Of a stretch of DNA of 33,719 nucleotides, positions 16,036-24,542 are shown piece by piece. Origin of the DNA: an uncultured Porphyromonadaceae bacterium (GTDB lineage Bacteria; Bacteroidota; Bacteroidia; Bacteroidales; Muribaculaceae); the NCBI GenBank assembly GCA_947175225.1, contig CAMWLX010000003.1, forward strand, positions 1 to 33,719. The letters are read 5' to 3'. The translations under genes and the position numbers were made by a program. Under the pieces are notes generated by a model. It made no database searches. It was not told the origin of the DNA and saw nothing but the letters and a program-made list of their open reading frames with translations. Each line of letters opens with the position of its first letter. Position 1 is the first letter of the stretch.

Positions 16036-19000
16036 TTAAAATTTAACGGTTACACCCAACACGAATGAACGAGCTGAAGGATAAAGACCGGTGTCGATGC
16101 CACGTGCCCAATCATTTCCGGTGCCACCATTAGAACCGATTTCAGGGTCAACACCTGTATACTTGGTGATGGTGAAGAGATTCTGAAGCTGAGCGTAGAG
16201 ACGAAGCTGCTGGAACGGAGTCTTGAACTGGCTTGCGAAGTCATAGCCGACAGTGATGTTCTGTAGCTTGAAATAGTCAGCGTTCTGCATATAGTACGTA
16301 GATACCCACTGATTGTTTTCGCTGCCGACTACAAGACGAGGAACACTATTGCTTGTCCCTTCGCCATGCCAGCGGTTAAGGATTTCTGCTGTATAATTTA
16401 CGTATGGGTTAGCAAGAAGGGCGGTGCGGTAGCACTGCATGGCCTGCATGCCGAAAGCTCCTGACCCGGCTGCGCTGAAGTCGAAGCCTTTGTAGGAGAA
16501 GCCAAGGTTGATACCGAGTGTCCAGTCCGGATTCGGATCGCCGATCTCATGGCGGTCTTCGTCGAGAGAAATCATACCGTCGCCATTGTAGTCATCCCAG
16601 ATAAAGTCACCTGGCTGTGCTGTTGCAAGAACTGCCTGACCTGCAGCACGTGCGGCTTCAATCTGTTCCTGTGTCTGCCAGATACCGCTGTGGCTCATAC
16701 CGCTGAAATAACCGATAGGATGTCCTACCTCTACGAGAGATACGTAAGAAGAGTTCTGGAAGAGTGCACTGCCTACGTTGTCGCCGATCTTGCCGGAAGC
16801 AGTAGCAAGGCGAGTAACCTTATTCTTATTGTAAGCAGCGTTGACATTGACATGATACAGAAAATCTCCACCTATATTGTCGCTCCAAGAAAGCGCAAGT
16901 TCGATACCTTCGTTCTTCACGTCACCGCCATTGATCATGGCAGGTTTTTCATAACCGAGGATATCATTGAGAGGTGCCTCAACAAGCCAGTCTTTAGTAG
17001 TCTTGCGATACCAGTCGAAAGTGACTGCCAGACGGCTCTGGAGGAAGCGGGCATCGAAGCCAAGGTCAAGCTGCTCGGAAGTTTCCCAAGTGACATCTTC
17101 ATTAGGAACATTTATTGCGTATGCACCTTCCGTGTAATAACCTTCCACTGTAGGAAGCATTCCGCTGTTGAACTTGTAACCATAGTCTTTGTAGTCTGTC
17201 GGAGAGAAACCTATATTGGAAAGATATTTGAAGTTTTCAATATCGCAGTTACCGTTCTGGCCCCAGCTTGCACGGATCTTGAAGAAGTCCATTACATTGT
17301 AGGCACTTTCCATAAACTTCTCGTTGGTAAGCACCCAACCGACAGATACAGAAGGATAAGTATGCCAACGATGTCCACGCGCGAAGTTGTTGGAGCCGTC
17401 ACGGCGCACATTTACAGTAAGAAGATACTTCTCGTCATAGTTGTAGTTGAGTCGTCCGAAGAATGAAGCGATTCTGCCTTGCATCGGATTGTCATAACCA
17501 CTAAAGCCCGTCATATTATCCTTATTCATGTTAGACGGAATAGTGAAATCCCAACCGTTGAGGACAAGAGAATTAAGATTTTCGAGAGAAGAACTGAACG
17601 CCATCCCCAATCCTGTCGACCAATTTGTCTTCTCAATTGACTGGCCGATCATCACATCAATATTGTTTTTGCCGAAAGTCGGGAGCACATAAGAGAGTGT
17701 ATTATCAAATAATATGCTCGAGCTTTGGTATGCATTTTGGCTAAGTCCATAGTTTGCACTTGAACCGGTAGAGCTTGCAGAATATGGCTTTGATGTGCTT
17801 CTATAGTTGCTTCCGCTATAACCCGTATTGATCTGTCCGCGATATTTGAGGTTCTTGATTGGCTCAATAATCCAGTAGAATGTAGCTCCAACTCCGAAAT
17901 CGCGATTGCGGTTAAGCGAATTATACATACCATTTAAAAATCCTTCATAAGGATTATTAAAGATCATAGTACTCCAACCTTTACCATCACGCTCATAATT
18001 AGTAGGGGTTCCATCCTCATTAAATGCGGGCACAAGAGGCGAGTTGGCATAGACCGGCTGCATGATGTTCCAGTAGCCGTTGCCCTCAGCGAGATCATGG
18101 CTTGAGTGATACCAATATGACAAGTTTTCACCAAGAGTAATGATGTTATGGTCGTTGCCTTTTAGAAGGACATGTTCTGAATTGATGCGACCACCATAAC
18201 GCTTGTAGTCGGAAGCATTGTCACCGCCAAGGATACCTTCCTGATCGCTGTAGTTGACTGAGATAGAGAATTTGCTGCGATCGGTGCCCCCTGTAAGTGT
18301 TACGGCGTGGCTCTGTTGGAATGCATTCTTATTGCGGTATAGACCAAACCAATCTTCACCCTGCCAGCCATTGTTGACTTTGTCAAGTATTGCTTGAGGT
18401 ACAAGTGTGTTCCAGTTAGTGGCTGTTCCATAAGTGTTGTAGTTGGTCTCATTGACTATCTGCATATACTGCTGAGCGTTGAGTGAGCCCGGCTGACGGT
18501 AAGGGTTAGCCCATCCCACGAAACCGTCGTATGTAACAGATACTTTTCCTTCCTTACCCTGCTTTGTGGTGACGAGGATTACACCGTTGGCTGCACGCGA
18601 ACCGAAGATAGCTGCCGAAGCGGCATCCTTCAATACGTCGATGCTTTCGATGTCGTTAGGATTAATACCATTCAGGCCATCGTTGGCAGTGCCGGAGACG
18701 ATTCCGTCAATGACGAGAAGAGGAGAAGACTGCCCGATGGTACCCATACCACGGATATTCACCTTAAAGCCCTTGCCCGGCTGGGCAGAAGACTGAGTGA
18801 TCTGTACGCCCGGGGCGGTAGACTGCAAAGCTGTGAGGGCATTGGAAGTATTCATGGAGGCTATCTGGTCTCCACTTACCTGCAATGTAGCACCTGTCAC
18901 GAGTTTCTTCTTCTGAGTACCATAACCTACTACGACGAGTTCGTCAAGATTGCTGTTGTTTTCTTGAAGCTCTACATCAAGTATCCAGCTCCTTCCGACC

Positions 19001-19296
19001 TTCACTTCTGAAGGTATATACCCTACGTAGCTAACTACGAGGATATCGCCTGGTTTGGCACTAATAGAATAGTTACCGTCGAGGTCGGTAGCTGTACCAG
19101 TCTGAGACCCTTTGATCATTACGGTTGCACCGATGAGTGGCTCGCCGTTCGGGTCAGTGACTGTTCCTCGAATCTTTCCGTCAGCCGGTGCTTGCGCCTG
19201 AGGGGCAGGAGCAGCATACGTCTGAGGCACACTACATGCAAGCGCAGATAAGACTGCGCCTGTCAAGAGTACTGCATGTTTCTTTTTTAGGTTCAT
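16036..19296 (-). CDS. susC-like: SusC-family TonB-dependent transporter with N-terminal CarboxypepD_reg-like domain
   Basis: 1086 aa; GTVTDPNGEPLIGATVMIKG; DELVVVGYGTQKKKLVTGA; SIDVLKDAASAAIFGSRAANGVILVTTKQG; C-terminal beta strand ending in F. Confidence 0.97.
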   Translation of the reverse strand: MNLKKKHAVLLTGAVLSALACSVPQTYAAPAPQAQAPADGKIRGTVTDPNGEPLIGATVMIKGSQTGTATDLDGNYSISAKPGDILVVSYVGYIPSEVKVGRSWILDVELQENNSNLDELVVVGYGTQKKKLVTGATLQVSGDQIASMNTSNALTALQSTAPGVQITQSSAQPGKGFKVNIRGMGTIGQSSPLLVIDGIVSGTANDGLNGINPNDIESIDVLKDAASAAIFGSRAANGVILVTTKQGKEGKVSVTYDGFVGWANPYRQPGSLNAQQYMQIVNETNYNTYGTATNWNTLVPQAILDKVNNGWQGEDWFGLYRNKNAFQQSHAVTLTGGTDRSKFSISVNYSDQEGILGGDNASDYKRYGGRINSEHVLLKGNDHNIITLGENLSYWYHSSHDLAEGNGYWNIMQPVYANSPLVPAFNEDGTPTNYERDGKGWSTMIFNNPYEGFLNGMYNSLNRNRDFGVGATFYWIIEPIKNLKYRGQINTGYSGSNYRSTSKPYSASSTGSSANYGLSQNAYQSSSILFDNTLSYVLPTFGKNNIDVMIGQSIEKTNWSTGLGMAFSSSLENLNSLVLNGWDFTIPSNMNKDNMTGFSGYDNPMQGRIASFFGRLNYNYDEKYLLTVNVRRDGSNNFARGHRWHTYPSVSVGWVLTNEKFMESAYNVMDFFKIRASWGQNGNCDIENFKYLSNIGFSPTDYKDYGYKFNSGMLPTVEGYYTEGAYAINVPNEDVTWETSEQLDLGFDARFLQSRLAVTFDWYRKTTKDWLVEAPLNDILGYEKPAMINGGDVKNEGIELALSWSDNIGGDFLYHVNVNAAYNKNKVTRLATASGKIGDNVGSALFQNSSYVSLVEVGHPIGYFSGMSHSGIWQTQEQIEAARAAGQAVLATAQPGDFIWDDYNGDGMISLDEDRHEIGDPNPDWTLGINLGFSYKGFDFSAAGSGAFGMQAMQCYRTALLANPYVNYTAEILNRWHGEGTSNSVPRLVVGSENNQWVSTYYMQNADYFKLQNITVGYDFASQFKTPFQQLRLYAQLQNLFTITKYTGVDPEIGSNGGTGNDWARGIDTGLYPSARSFVLGVTVKF

Positions 19297-19444
19297 AGAT
19301 GTCTATTATGGTTATACATTAATGAATTCTATGTTGGTTAGGTATGATTTAAGTAATTGAACCATAGCAGTTGAAAAGCAAAAATCCAATAAAAAGCAGT
19401 CAAGGACGACGAGAGTTTCCCTCTTCTCTTAAAATATTAAATTG

Positions 19445-19472
19445 TTTGTTAACAAATGCAAACACAAAATTA
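19445..19472 (-). promoter_or_regulatory. Candidate susC promoter -7 and adjacent palindrome
   Basis: Minus strand TAATTTTG (19465-19472); perfect 12-bp palindrome TTTGTTAACAAA (19445-19456); no clear -33. Confidence 0.4.
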
Positions 19473-19611
19473 GTGGTAAAATTATATACATACTAATACC
19501 ATTTTACCTTTTGATGATACTTTTTTGACATAGCTTTGAAACATCACATTTCTTTATCATTTTCCTCAACCAAATTACTAAAGGCTCTACTATTAAGTCA
19601 AATATCCCCAT

Positions 19612-19646
19612 AAAATAAGGAAGAGAAGCTTTTCGGCTTCCCTTCC
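19612..19646 (-). terminator. Terminator of the BACON-like lipoprotein gene
   Basis: Minus strand GGAAGgGAAGC-CGAAAA-GCTTCtCTTCC followed by TTATTTTA. Confidence 0.7.
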
Positions 19647-19686
19647 CTTTTCATGCACACTCCAAGGTGTGGATATTTATAAGGTG

Positions 19687-20310
19687 TTAACGTGCTTCTT
19701 GACGTACTATGACATTGGCAACGCTCTTGCCTACAGCAAGCACTATAAGACCCTCTCGATCATTGCCGGTATCATTCGGCAAATAAATCAACGACAAGAT
19801 ACCCTCATCTATAGAGCGGGTGTTATCAATCTTTATCCAATCAGGTATATTAGTGGCAGGAGGAGCTGTCGAGACATACTTGATGGTGAATGTTCCTCCG
19901 TTAGCATCCAAATTTCCGTCGGGCGACACATTTGTTACCTTGACAAGGTCGCTAAATACCTGAGTCACCTTTATAGTTGACTTTTCCTTGCCGGTGGTGA
20001 CATATACTTCAGCAGTGCGTGTTTCACCTGTGTCATTGAGATCGACACGTAGCTCGACGGTATAGATGCCTGTTGTCAGATTCTTCACCTCCCCTATATG
20101 TAGCCATGCAGCATCAGTGGTCAATACAGGTTTTGTGGATGCCTTGATGTTGATGGAGAAAGATGTGTTGTCCGTAAACAAGACTTCATCATTGACCGAC
20201 ATTCCCCCATCGCCTCCCGATGGCAAAGAGGGTCCATCATTCTCTCCGCATGAACTCAACAATCCAACTGCAATTAAAACTACTATTGAAAACAGATTCC
20301 TCAATTTCAT
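19687..20310 (-). CDS. BACON-like domain lipoprotein
   Basis: 207 aa; lipobox LLSSC; TDAAWLHIGEVKNLTTGIYTVELRVDLNDTGETRTAEVYVTTGKEKSTIKVTQ. Confidence 0.65.
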   Translation of the reverse strand: MKLRNLFSIVVLIAVGLLSSCGENDGPSLPSGGDGGMSVNDEVLFTDNTSFSINIKASTKPVLTTDAAWLHIGEVKNLTTGIYTVELRVDLNDTGETRTAEVYVTTGKEKSTIKVTQVFSDLVKVTNVSPDGNLDANGGTFTIKYVSTAPPATNIPDWIKIDNTRSIDEGILSLIYLPNDTGNDREGLIVLAVGKSVANVIVRQEAR

Positions 20311-20426
20311 ACTCTTTGATTATGATTAGTTATAAACATTAAACATCACACCCTACAAAAAGTTCCAACTCCACCACCCCCCAAACCCACAAATTGGACC
20401 CAATATAAATTCAATCCTCCCCATGA

Positions 20427-20458
20427 TTTGTATATATGGAGGTTTTTGAGTACTTTTG
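20427..20458 (+). promoter_or_regulatory. Bacteroides-type promoter of cobUTS
   Basis: TTTG (20427-20430), N20, TACTTTTG (20451-20458). Confidence 0.8.
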
Positions 20459-20474
20459 CAAAAATTTGAAAATT

Positions 20475-21029
20475 ATGGAGACAAGAAAAGCAATTATGCA
20501 AAACGATGACATAAAGGGGCGGCTAATAATGGTCACTGGTGGCCAGCGTAGTGGCAAGAGTGTCTTTGCAGAAAATCTTGCTTTGCAGATGTCTCCCCAT
20601 CCTACTTATTTGGCTACTGCCCGTGTGATGGATGAAGAGATGGAGCGTCGAGTGGCACTCCATAAGGAACGGCGAAAAGACGTATGGCGAAATATCGAGT
20701 CTCCATTATATGTTGAAGACATTGATTTCTCGGAAAATGAAACCGTCCTTATCGACTGCCTGACACTATGGGCTACAAACTGGTTTTTTGAAAAAAATGA
20801 GAATACTGAAAAAGCTCTTGTCTCCCTTAAAAGTCAGATTGAGCTGCTGCTCAAAAACAACTGCAATTTCATCATTGTGACCAACGAGGTAGGGCTCGGA
20901 GGTGTGAGTCCTAACAAAATGCAGCGGCAATTTGCAGATATGCAAGGGGCAATCAACCAGTATGTAGCTTCATTAGCGCAAGAAGTATATCTAATCATAT
21001 CCGGTATTCCGGTAAAAATCAAAGGATGA
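20475..21029 (+). CDS. cobU: Adenosylcobinamide kinase / adenosylcobinamide-phosphate guanylyltransferase
   Basis: [16 protein letters not shown]-loop, [24 protein letters not shown]; start moved from 20436 because the promoter overlaps the longer ORF. Confidence 0.93.
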   Translation: METRKAIMQNDDIKGRLIMVTGGQRSGKSVFAENLALQMSPHPTYLATARVMDEEMERRVALHKERRKDVWRNIESPLYVEDIDFSENETVLIDCLTLWATNWFFEKNENTEKALVSLKSQIELLLKNNCNFIIVTNEVGLGGVSPNKMQRQFADMQGAINQYVASLAQEVYLIISGIPVKIKG

Positions 21030-21033
21030 ATAT

Positions 21034-22071
21034 ATGAAAAAATTTAATATACAGCCGCTTGACCGGTCAATTGAATCAGAAATAGTCAATAAAATCGACA
21101 ATCTCACAAAGCCGAAAGGTGCTTTGGGACGTCTGGAAGATTTAGCTTTGCAGATAAGCCTTATACAACATACTTTAAGCCCTGCACTTCACAATCCTCA
21201 CAATGTATTGTTTGCAGCAGACCATGGCATTCTTGACGAAGGAGTGAGCGTGTCGCCTAAAGAAGTGACATGGCAACAACTTAGCCACTTCTCTAAAGGT
21301 GGTGCCGGGATAAACTTCCTGTGTGAACAGCATGGTTTCAAACTTGTGCTTGTGGATGCCGGAGTCGACTATGACATTCCCTCCGGACATGGCATCATCG
21401 ATATGAAAATACGAAAAGCAACCCGTAATTTCCTTTACAGACCGGCTATGACAGCAGATGAACTTGACCTTTGTATAGATCGAGGAGCAAAGATTGTAAG
21501 GCGCATTCATGCAGAAGGTTGCAACGTGATAAGCTTCGGAGAAATGGGCAGTGGAAACACTTCTCCATCTGCCGTTTGGATGCACTTGTTCACCGGCATC
21601 GACCTGAAAAAATGTATCGGGGCGGGAGCAGGACTCGACAATGAGGGTATCCGACATAAATATGAGGTCCTGTATAAAGCAGTTGCAAACTATCAAGGTG
21701 ATGACACTCCCGAATCAAAGATTGCATGGTTTGGAGGTTACGAAATGGCTATGGCTCTCGGCGGAATGTTGCAGGCTGCTGAATTAGGCATGATTATTAT
21801 TGTGGATGGTTTTATCATGACCAGTGTCATTCTCGCTGCTTCGCAACTTTACCCGGATGTATTGCAATATGCTGTATTTGGACATCAAGGCGATGAATCC
21901 GGACATAAGCTCATGCTTGAGGCTATGGGAACAAAGCCAATCCTTCACCTTAGCCTTAGGCTTGGAGAGGGATCTGGAGCAGTATGTGCCTATCCCATAT
22001 TGGAATCTGCCGTAAGGATGATCAATCGCATGGATAGTTTCCAATCAGTAAACGTCACAAAATACTTCTGA
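21034..22071 (+). CDS. cobT: Nicotinate-nucleotide--dimethylbenzimidazole phosphoribosyltransferase
   Basis: 345 aa; [60 protein letters not shown]. Confidence 0.96.
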   Translation: MKKFNIQPLDRSIESEIVNKIDNLTKPKGALGRLEDLALQISLIQHTLSPALHNPHNVLFAADHGILDEGVSVSPKEVTWQQLSHFSKGGAGINFLCEQHGFKLVLVDAGVDYDIPSGHGIIDMKIRKATRNFLYRPAMTADELDLCIDRGAKIVRRIHAEGCNVISFGEMGSGNTSPSAVWMHLFTGIDLKKCIGAGAGLDNEGIRHKYEVLYKAVANYQGDDTPESKIAWFGGYEMAMALGGMLQAAELGMIIIVDGFIMTSVILAASQLYPDVLQYAVFGHQGDESGHKLMLEAMGTKPILHLSLRLGEGSGAVCAYPILESAVRMINRMDSFQSVNVTKYF

Positions 22072-22823
22072 TGAAACGCATAGCGGCTGCCTTCACATTA
22101 TTCACGCGGCTCCCTTTGTGGAAACTCGTCGACATTCCACAGGATGCCTACTCTACTACTGTAGTTTTCTGGCCTCTGACCGGATGGCTTACGGGAGGGT
22201 GTACTGCCCTCGTGCTATATATTCTATCGATGGCGATGCCTATGTTTCCAGCCGTTGTGATTGCTTTGATTTTAAAGCTTATTCTTACCGGGGCTCTTCA
22301 TGAAGACGGACTTGCCGACTTTTGCGATGGTTTTGGAGGAGGACACGATAAGGAGGGAATCCTCCGCATCATGAAAGACTCTCATATAGGCACATACGGA
22401 GTAATCGGACTGATATGCCATTATCTTCTGTCTGTTAGCCTCCTGACTTCCTTGCCTCCACTATTTGCGGCTACAGCTATTCTCGCAGCTGATCCCTTCG
22501 CTAAGTCTTGTGCTTCACAACTGACCAATGTCTTGCCTTATGCACGTCCCGAAGGGGCAAAAAACCGTATTTCATATTCAAGGATGGATCCTTGGCAGCT
22601 CACACTTAACTTCTTTTTCGGAGTAATCCCTCTGTTGCCATTGGGATTTTTGTCTTATCCCTCTCTCATAAGCATCATATTTCCCGGTCTCTGCTTGCTC
22701 TTTATGATTTTGATGATGAAGCATCGCATAGGAGGCTACACAGGCGATTGTTGCGGAGCAACTTATCTTATTTGTGAAGACTCAATGATATTTGGCATCG
22801 TAATATTATCCCACATTAGATGA
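22071..22823 (+). CDS. cobS: Adenosylcobinamide-GDP ribazoletransferase
   Basis: 250 aa membrane protein; AFTLFTRLPLW, ALHEDGLADFCDGFGGG, RIMKDSHIGTYG; 1-nt overlap with cobT. Confidence 0.95.
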   Translation: MKRIAAAFTLFTRLPLWKLVDIPQDAYSTTVVFWPLTGWLTGGCTALVLYILSMAMPMFPAVVIALILKLILTGALHEDGLADFCDGFGGGHDKEGILRIMKDSHIGTYGVIGLICHYLLSVSLLTSLPPLFAATAILAADPFAKSCASQLTNVLPYARPEGAKNRISYSRMDPWQLTLNFFFGVIPLLPLGFLSYPSLISIIFPGLCLLFMILMMKHRIGGYTGDCCGATYLICEDSMIFGIVILSHIR

Positions 22824-22824
22824 T

Positions 22825-22907
22825 ATTGAAGTTGTTTCGACTTATTTTTTTATTTTAATATTTTTTAGTTAATTTTGTATTCGTAAATAAGTTTAAACTA
22901 CTTCATT
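22825..22907. repeat. Short TIR element (internal region absent) upstream of GH43
   Basis: Left tgaagttgtttcgacttattt (22827-22847), right aaataagtttaaactacttca (22885-22905); same ends as the 33509-33719 element. Confidence 0.8.
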
Positions 22908-22934
22908 CTTTATTAATTTTATTTCTAACCTTAA

Positions 22935-24524
22935 ATGACGATGAGAAAGACGATTTTGGGAATGATGGTGGCTATCGCTGCAGGTGCATGCGCCATGAAC
23001 CCCTATTTGCCTCTTTGGGAGCATATACCCGACGGGGAGCCATATCTATTTGAAGATCCTGACAATCCGGGGCAACAACGTGTCTATATCTATGGCAGCC
23101 ACGACATGCTCCGCACTATGTATTGTGGCACTGACCTCGTAGTCTGGTCAGCTAATCCTGACTCCCTGAACAACTGGCGCTACGATGGCACAATCTTCAA
23201 AAGCGACAAGGACGGAAATGGCAACTCACAACAACCCGACGTGCTCTTTGCTCCGGATATTGCAGTGAAGACTCTTCCCGACGGATCCAAAGAATACTAC
23301 CTCTACCCAAACAACCAGCGAGGTGGACGCAATGGTCAAGTTGCTAAGTCAAAACGTCCGGATGGTCCTTTTGAAGTAATAAATTGGGATAGCAAAAATC
23401 TTGATGTATGCGACGGTGTGTTAAGATTTGACCCTGCCGTTTTCGTAGATGATGATGGGCGTGTCTATGGATACTGGGGATTCGGAACAAGCTTCGGTGC
23501 AGAACTCGACCCCAAGACTATGGCTACTGTCAAACCCGGAACTGAGCCGATAGAAAGGATGATCGGAGGGTTTGAAGATGGAGACGGCAATGTCTTCCGA
23601 TTCTTTGAAGCATCTTCCATACGCAAGATCGACGACAAGTATGTTCTGATTTATTCAAGAATGACAAAAGATGGGGAGTGGGATCTGCCTCAGACCAACT
23701 TCACCCTTGCATATGCATATAGCGACAATCCCCTCGGTCCTTGGACCTACGGAGGCACTATAATCGACGGGCGCGGACGTGACACCGATGCAAATGGAAA
23801 AACTATATATACGGCCACTCCCAACGGAAACACTCACGGCTCAATTTTAAAGATTGGCGACCAATGGTGGGTATTCTATCATCGCCAGACAGGTACTGAC
23901 GAATACTCCCGTCAAGCCATGGTAGCTCCTATTGAAGTAAACGTAGAGAAAGGGAAAGGAGGAAAAGTGACGATCTCTGAAGGGGAATATACATCTGAAG
24001 GATTTGAAACCGAAGGCCTTGACCCCCTAAAATTATACCCGGCAGCAATCGCCTCACATTTTACAGGAAAAGATGGGGCATATCAGACATATCCACGTCT
24101 GCACTACAGTGGATCACACTTCTTGCCGGTATATTACGACGATCACAATATATCTGATCCCTATCATCCTGACATCAACATCAATCCCGTTGTCAACAAT
24201 ACCGACGGAAGCATCGTGGGTTACAAATACTTCAACTTCGACAAGCTGAACGGTGCTGACAAAGTGGAACTTGCCCTCGATCTGATTCCGGCTGGAGTGG
24301 AAGGGACAATCACCGTCTACACTGAAGCTCCCTGGAAAGGGAACCCGGCTCCCGTAGGTAAGTTTGAGATAAAGGATTCAGACCCGATAAAGCCCCTGAA
24401 GATCAAAGCTGACGTGTCGCCTGTGGCTAAGCTAAAAGGGAAACATCCGCTCTATCTGGTGTTCAATACTCCCGGTAGCGAGTCTCTTTGCACATTGGAG
24501 AGAATTCAATTCCTCAAAAAATAA
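22935..24524 (+). CDS. Glycoside hydrolase family 43-like secreted enzyme
   Basis: 529 aa; YLFEDPDNPGQQRVYIYGSHD, QPDVLFAPDIAVK, GPFEVINW, FDPAVFVDDDGRVYGYWGFGTS, GNTHGSILKIGDQWWVFYHRQTG. Confidence 0.88.
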   Translation: MTMRKTILGMMVAIAAGACAMNPYLPLWEHIPDGEPYLFEDPDNPGQQRVYIYGSHDMLRTMYCGTDLVVWSANPDSLNNWRYDGTIFKSDKDGNGNSQQPDVLFAPDIAVKTLPDGSKEYYLYPNNQRGGRNGQVAKSKRPDGPFEVINWDSKNLDVCDGVLRFDPAVFVDDDGRVYGYWGFGTSFGAELDPKTMATVKPGTEPIERMIGGFEDGDGNVFRFFEASSIRKIDDKYVLIYSRMTKDGEWDLPQTNFTLAYAYSDNPLGPWTYGGTIIDGRGRDTDANGKTIYTATPNGNTHGSILKIGDQWWVFYHRQTGTDEYSRQAMVAPIEVNVEKGKGGKVTISEGEYTSEGFETEGLDPLKLYPAAIASHFTGKDGAYQTYPRLHYSGSHFLPVYYDDHNISDPYHPDININPVVNNTDGSIVGYKYFNFDKLNGADKVELALDLIPAGVEGTITVYTEAPWKGNPAPVGKFEIKDSDPIKPLKIKADVSPVAKLKGKHPLYLVFNTPGSESLCTLERIQFLKK

Positions 24525-24542
24525 CCTAAAATGTTTATACCA

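Noticed and set aside
16549-17466. Plus-strand ORF of 305 aa inside susC
   Set aside because: Antisense shadow ORF of a strongly supported SusC; no promoter or domain seen.
20436-20474. N-terminal extension of cobU ORF
   Set aside because: Overlaps the -7 promoter element; the family normally begins near the P-loop, so 20475 is preferred.
20311-20474. Cobalamin riboswitch upstream of cobU
   Set aside because: No recognisable B12 box, and the promoter lies too close to the start codon.
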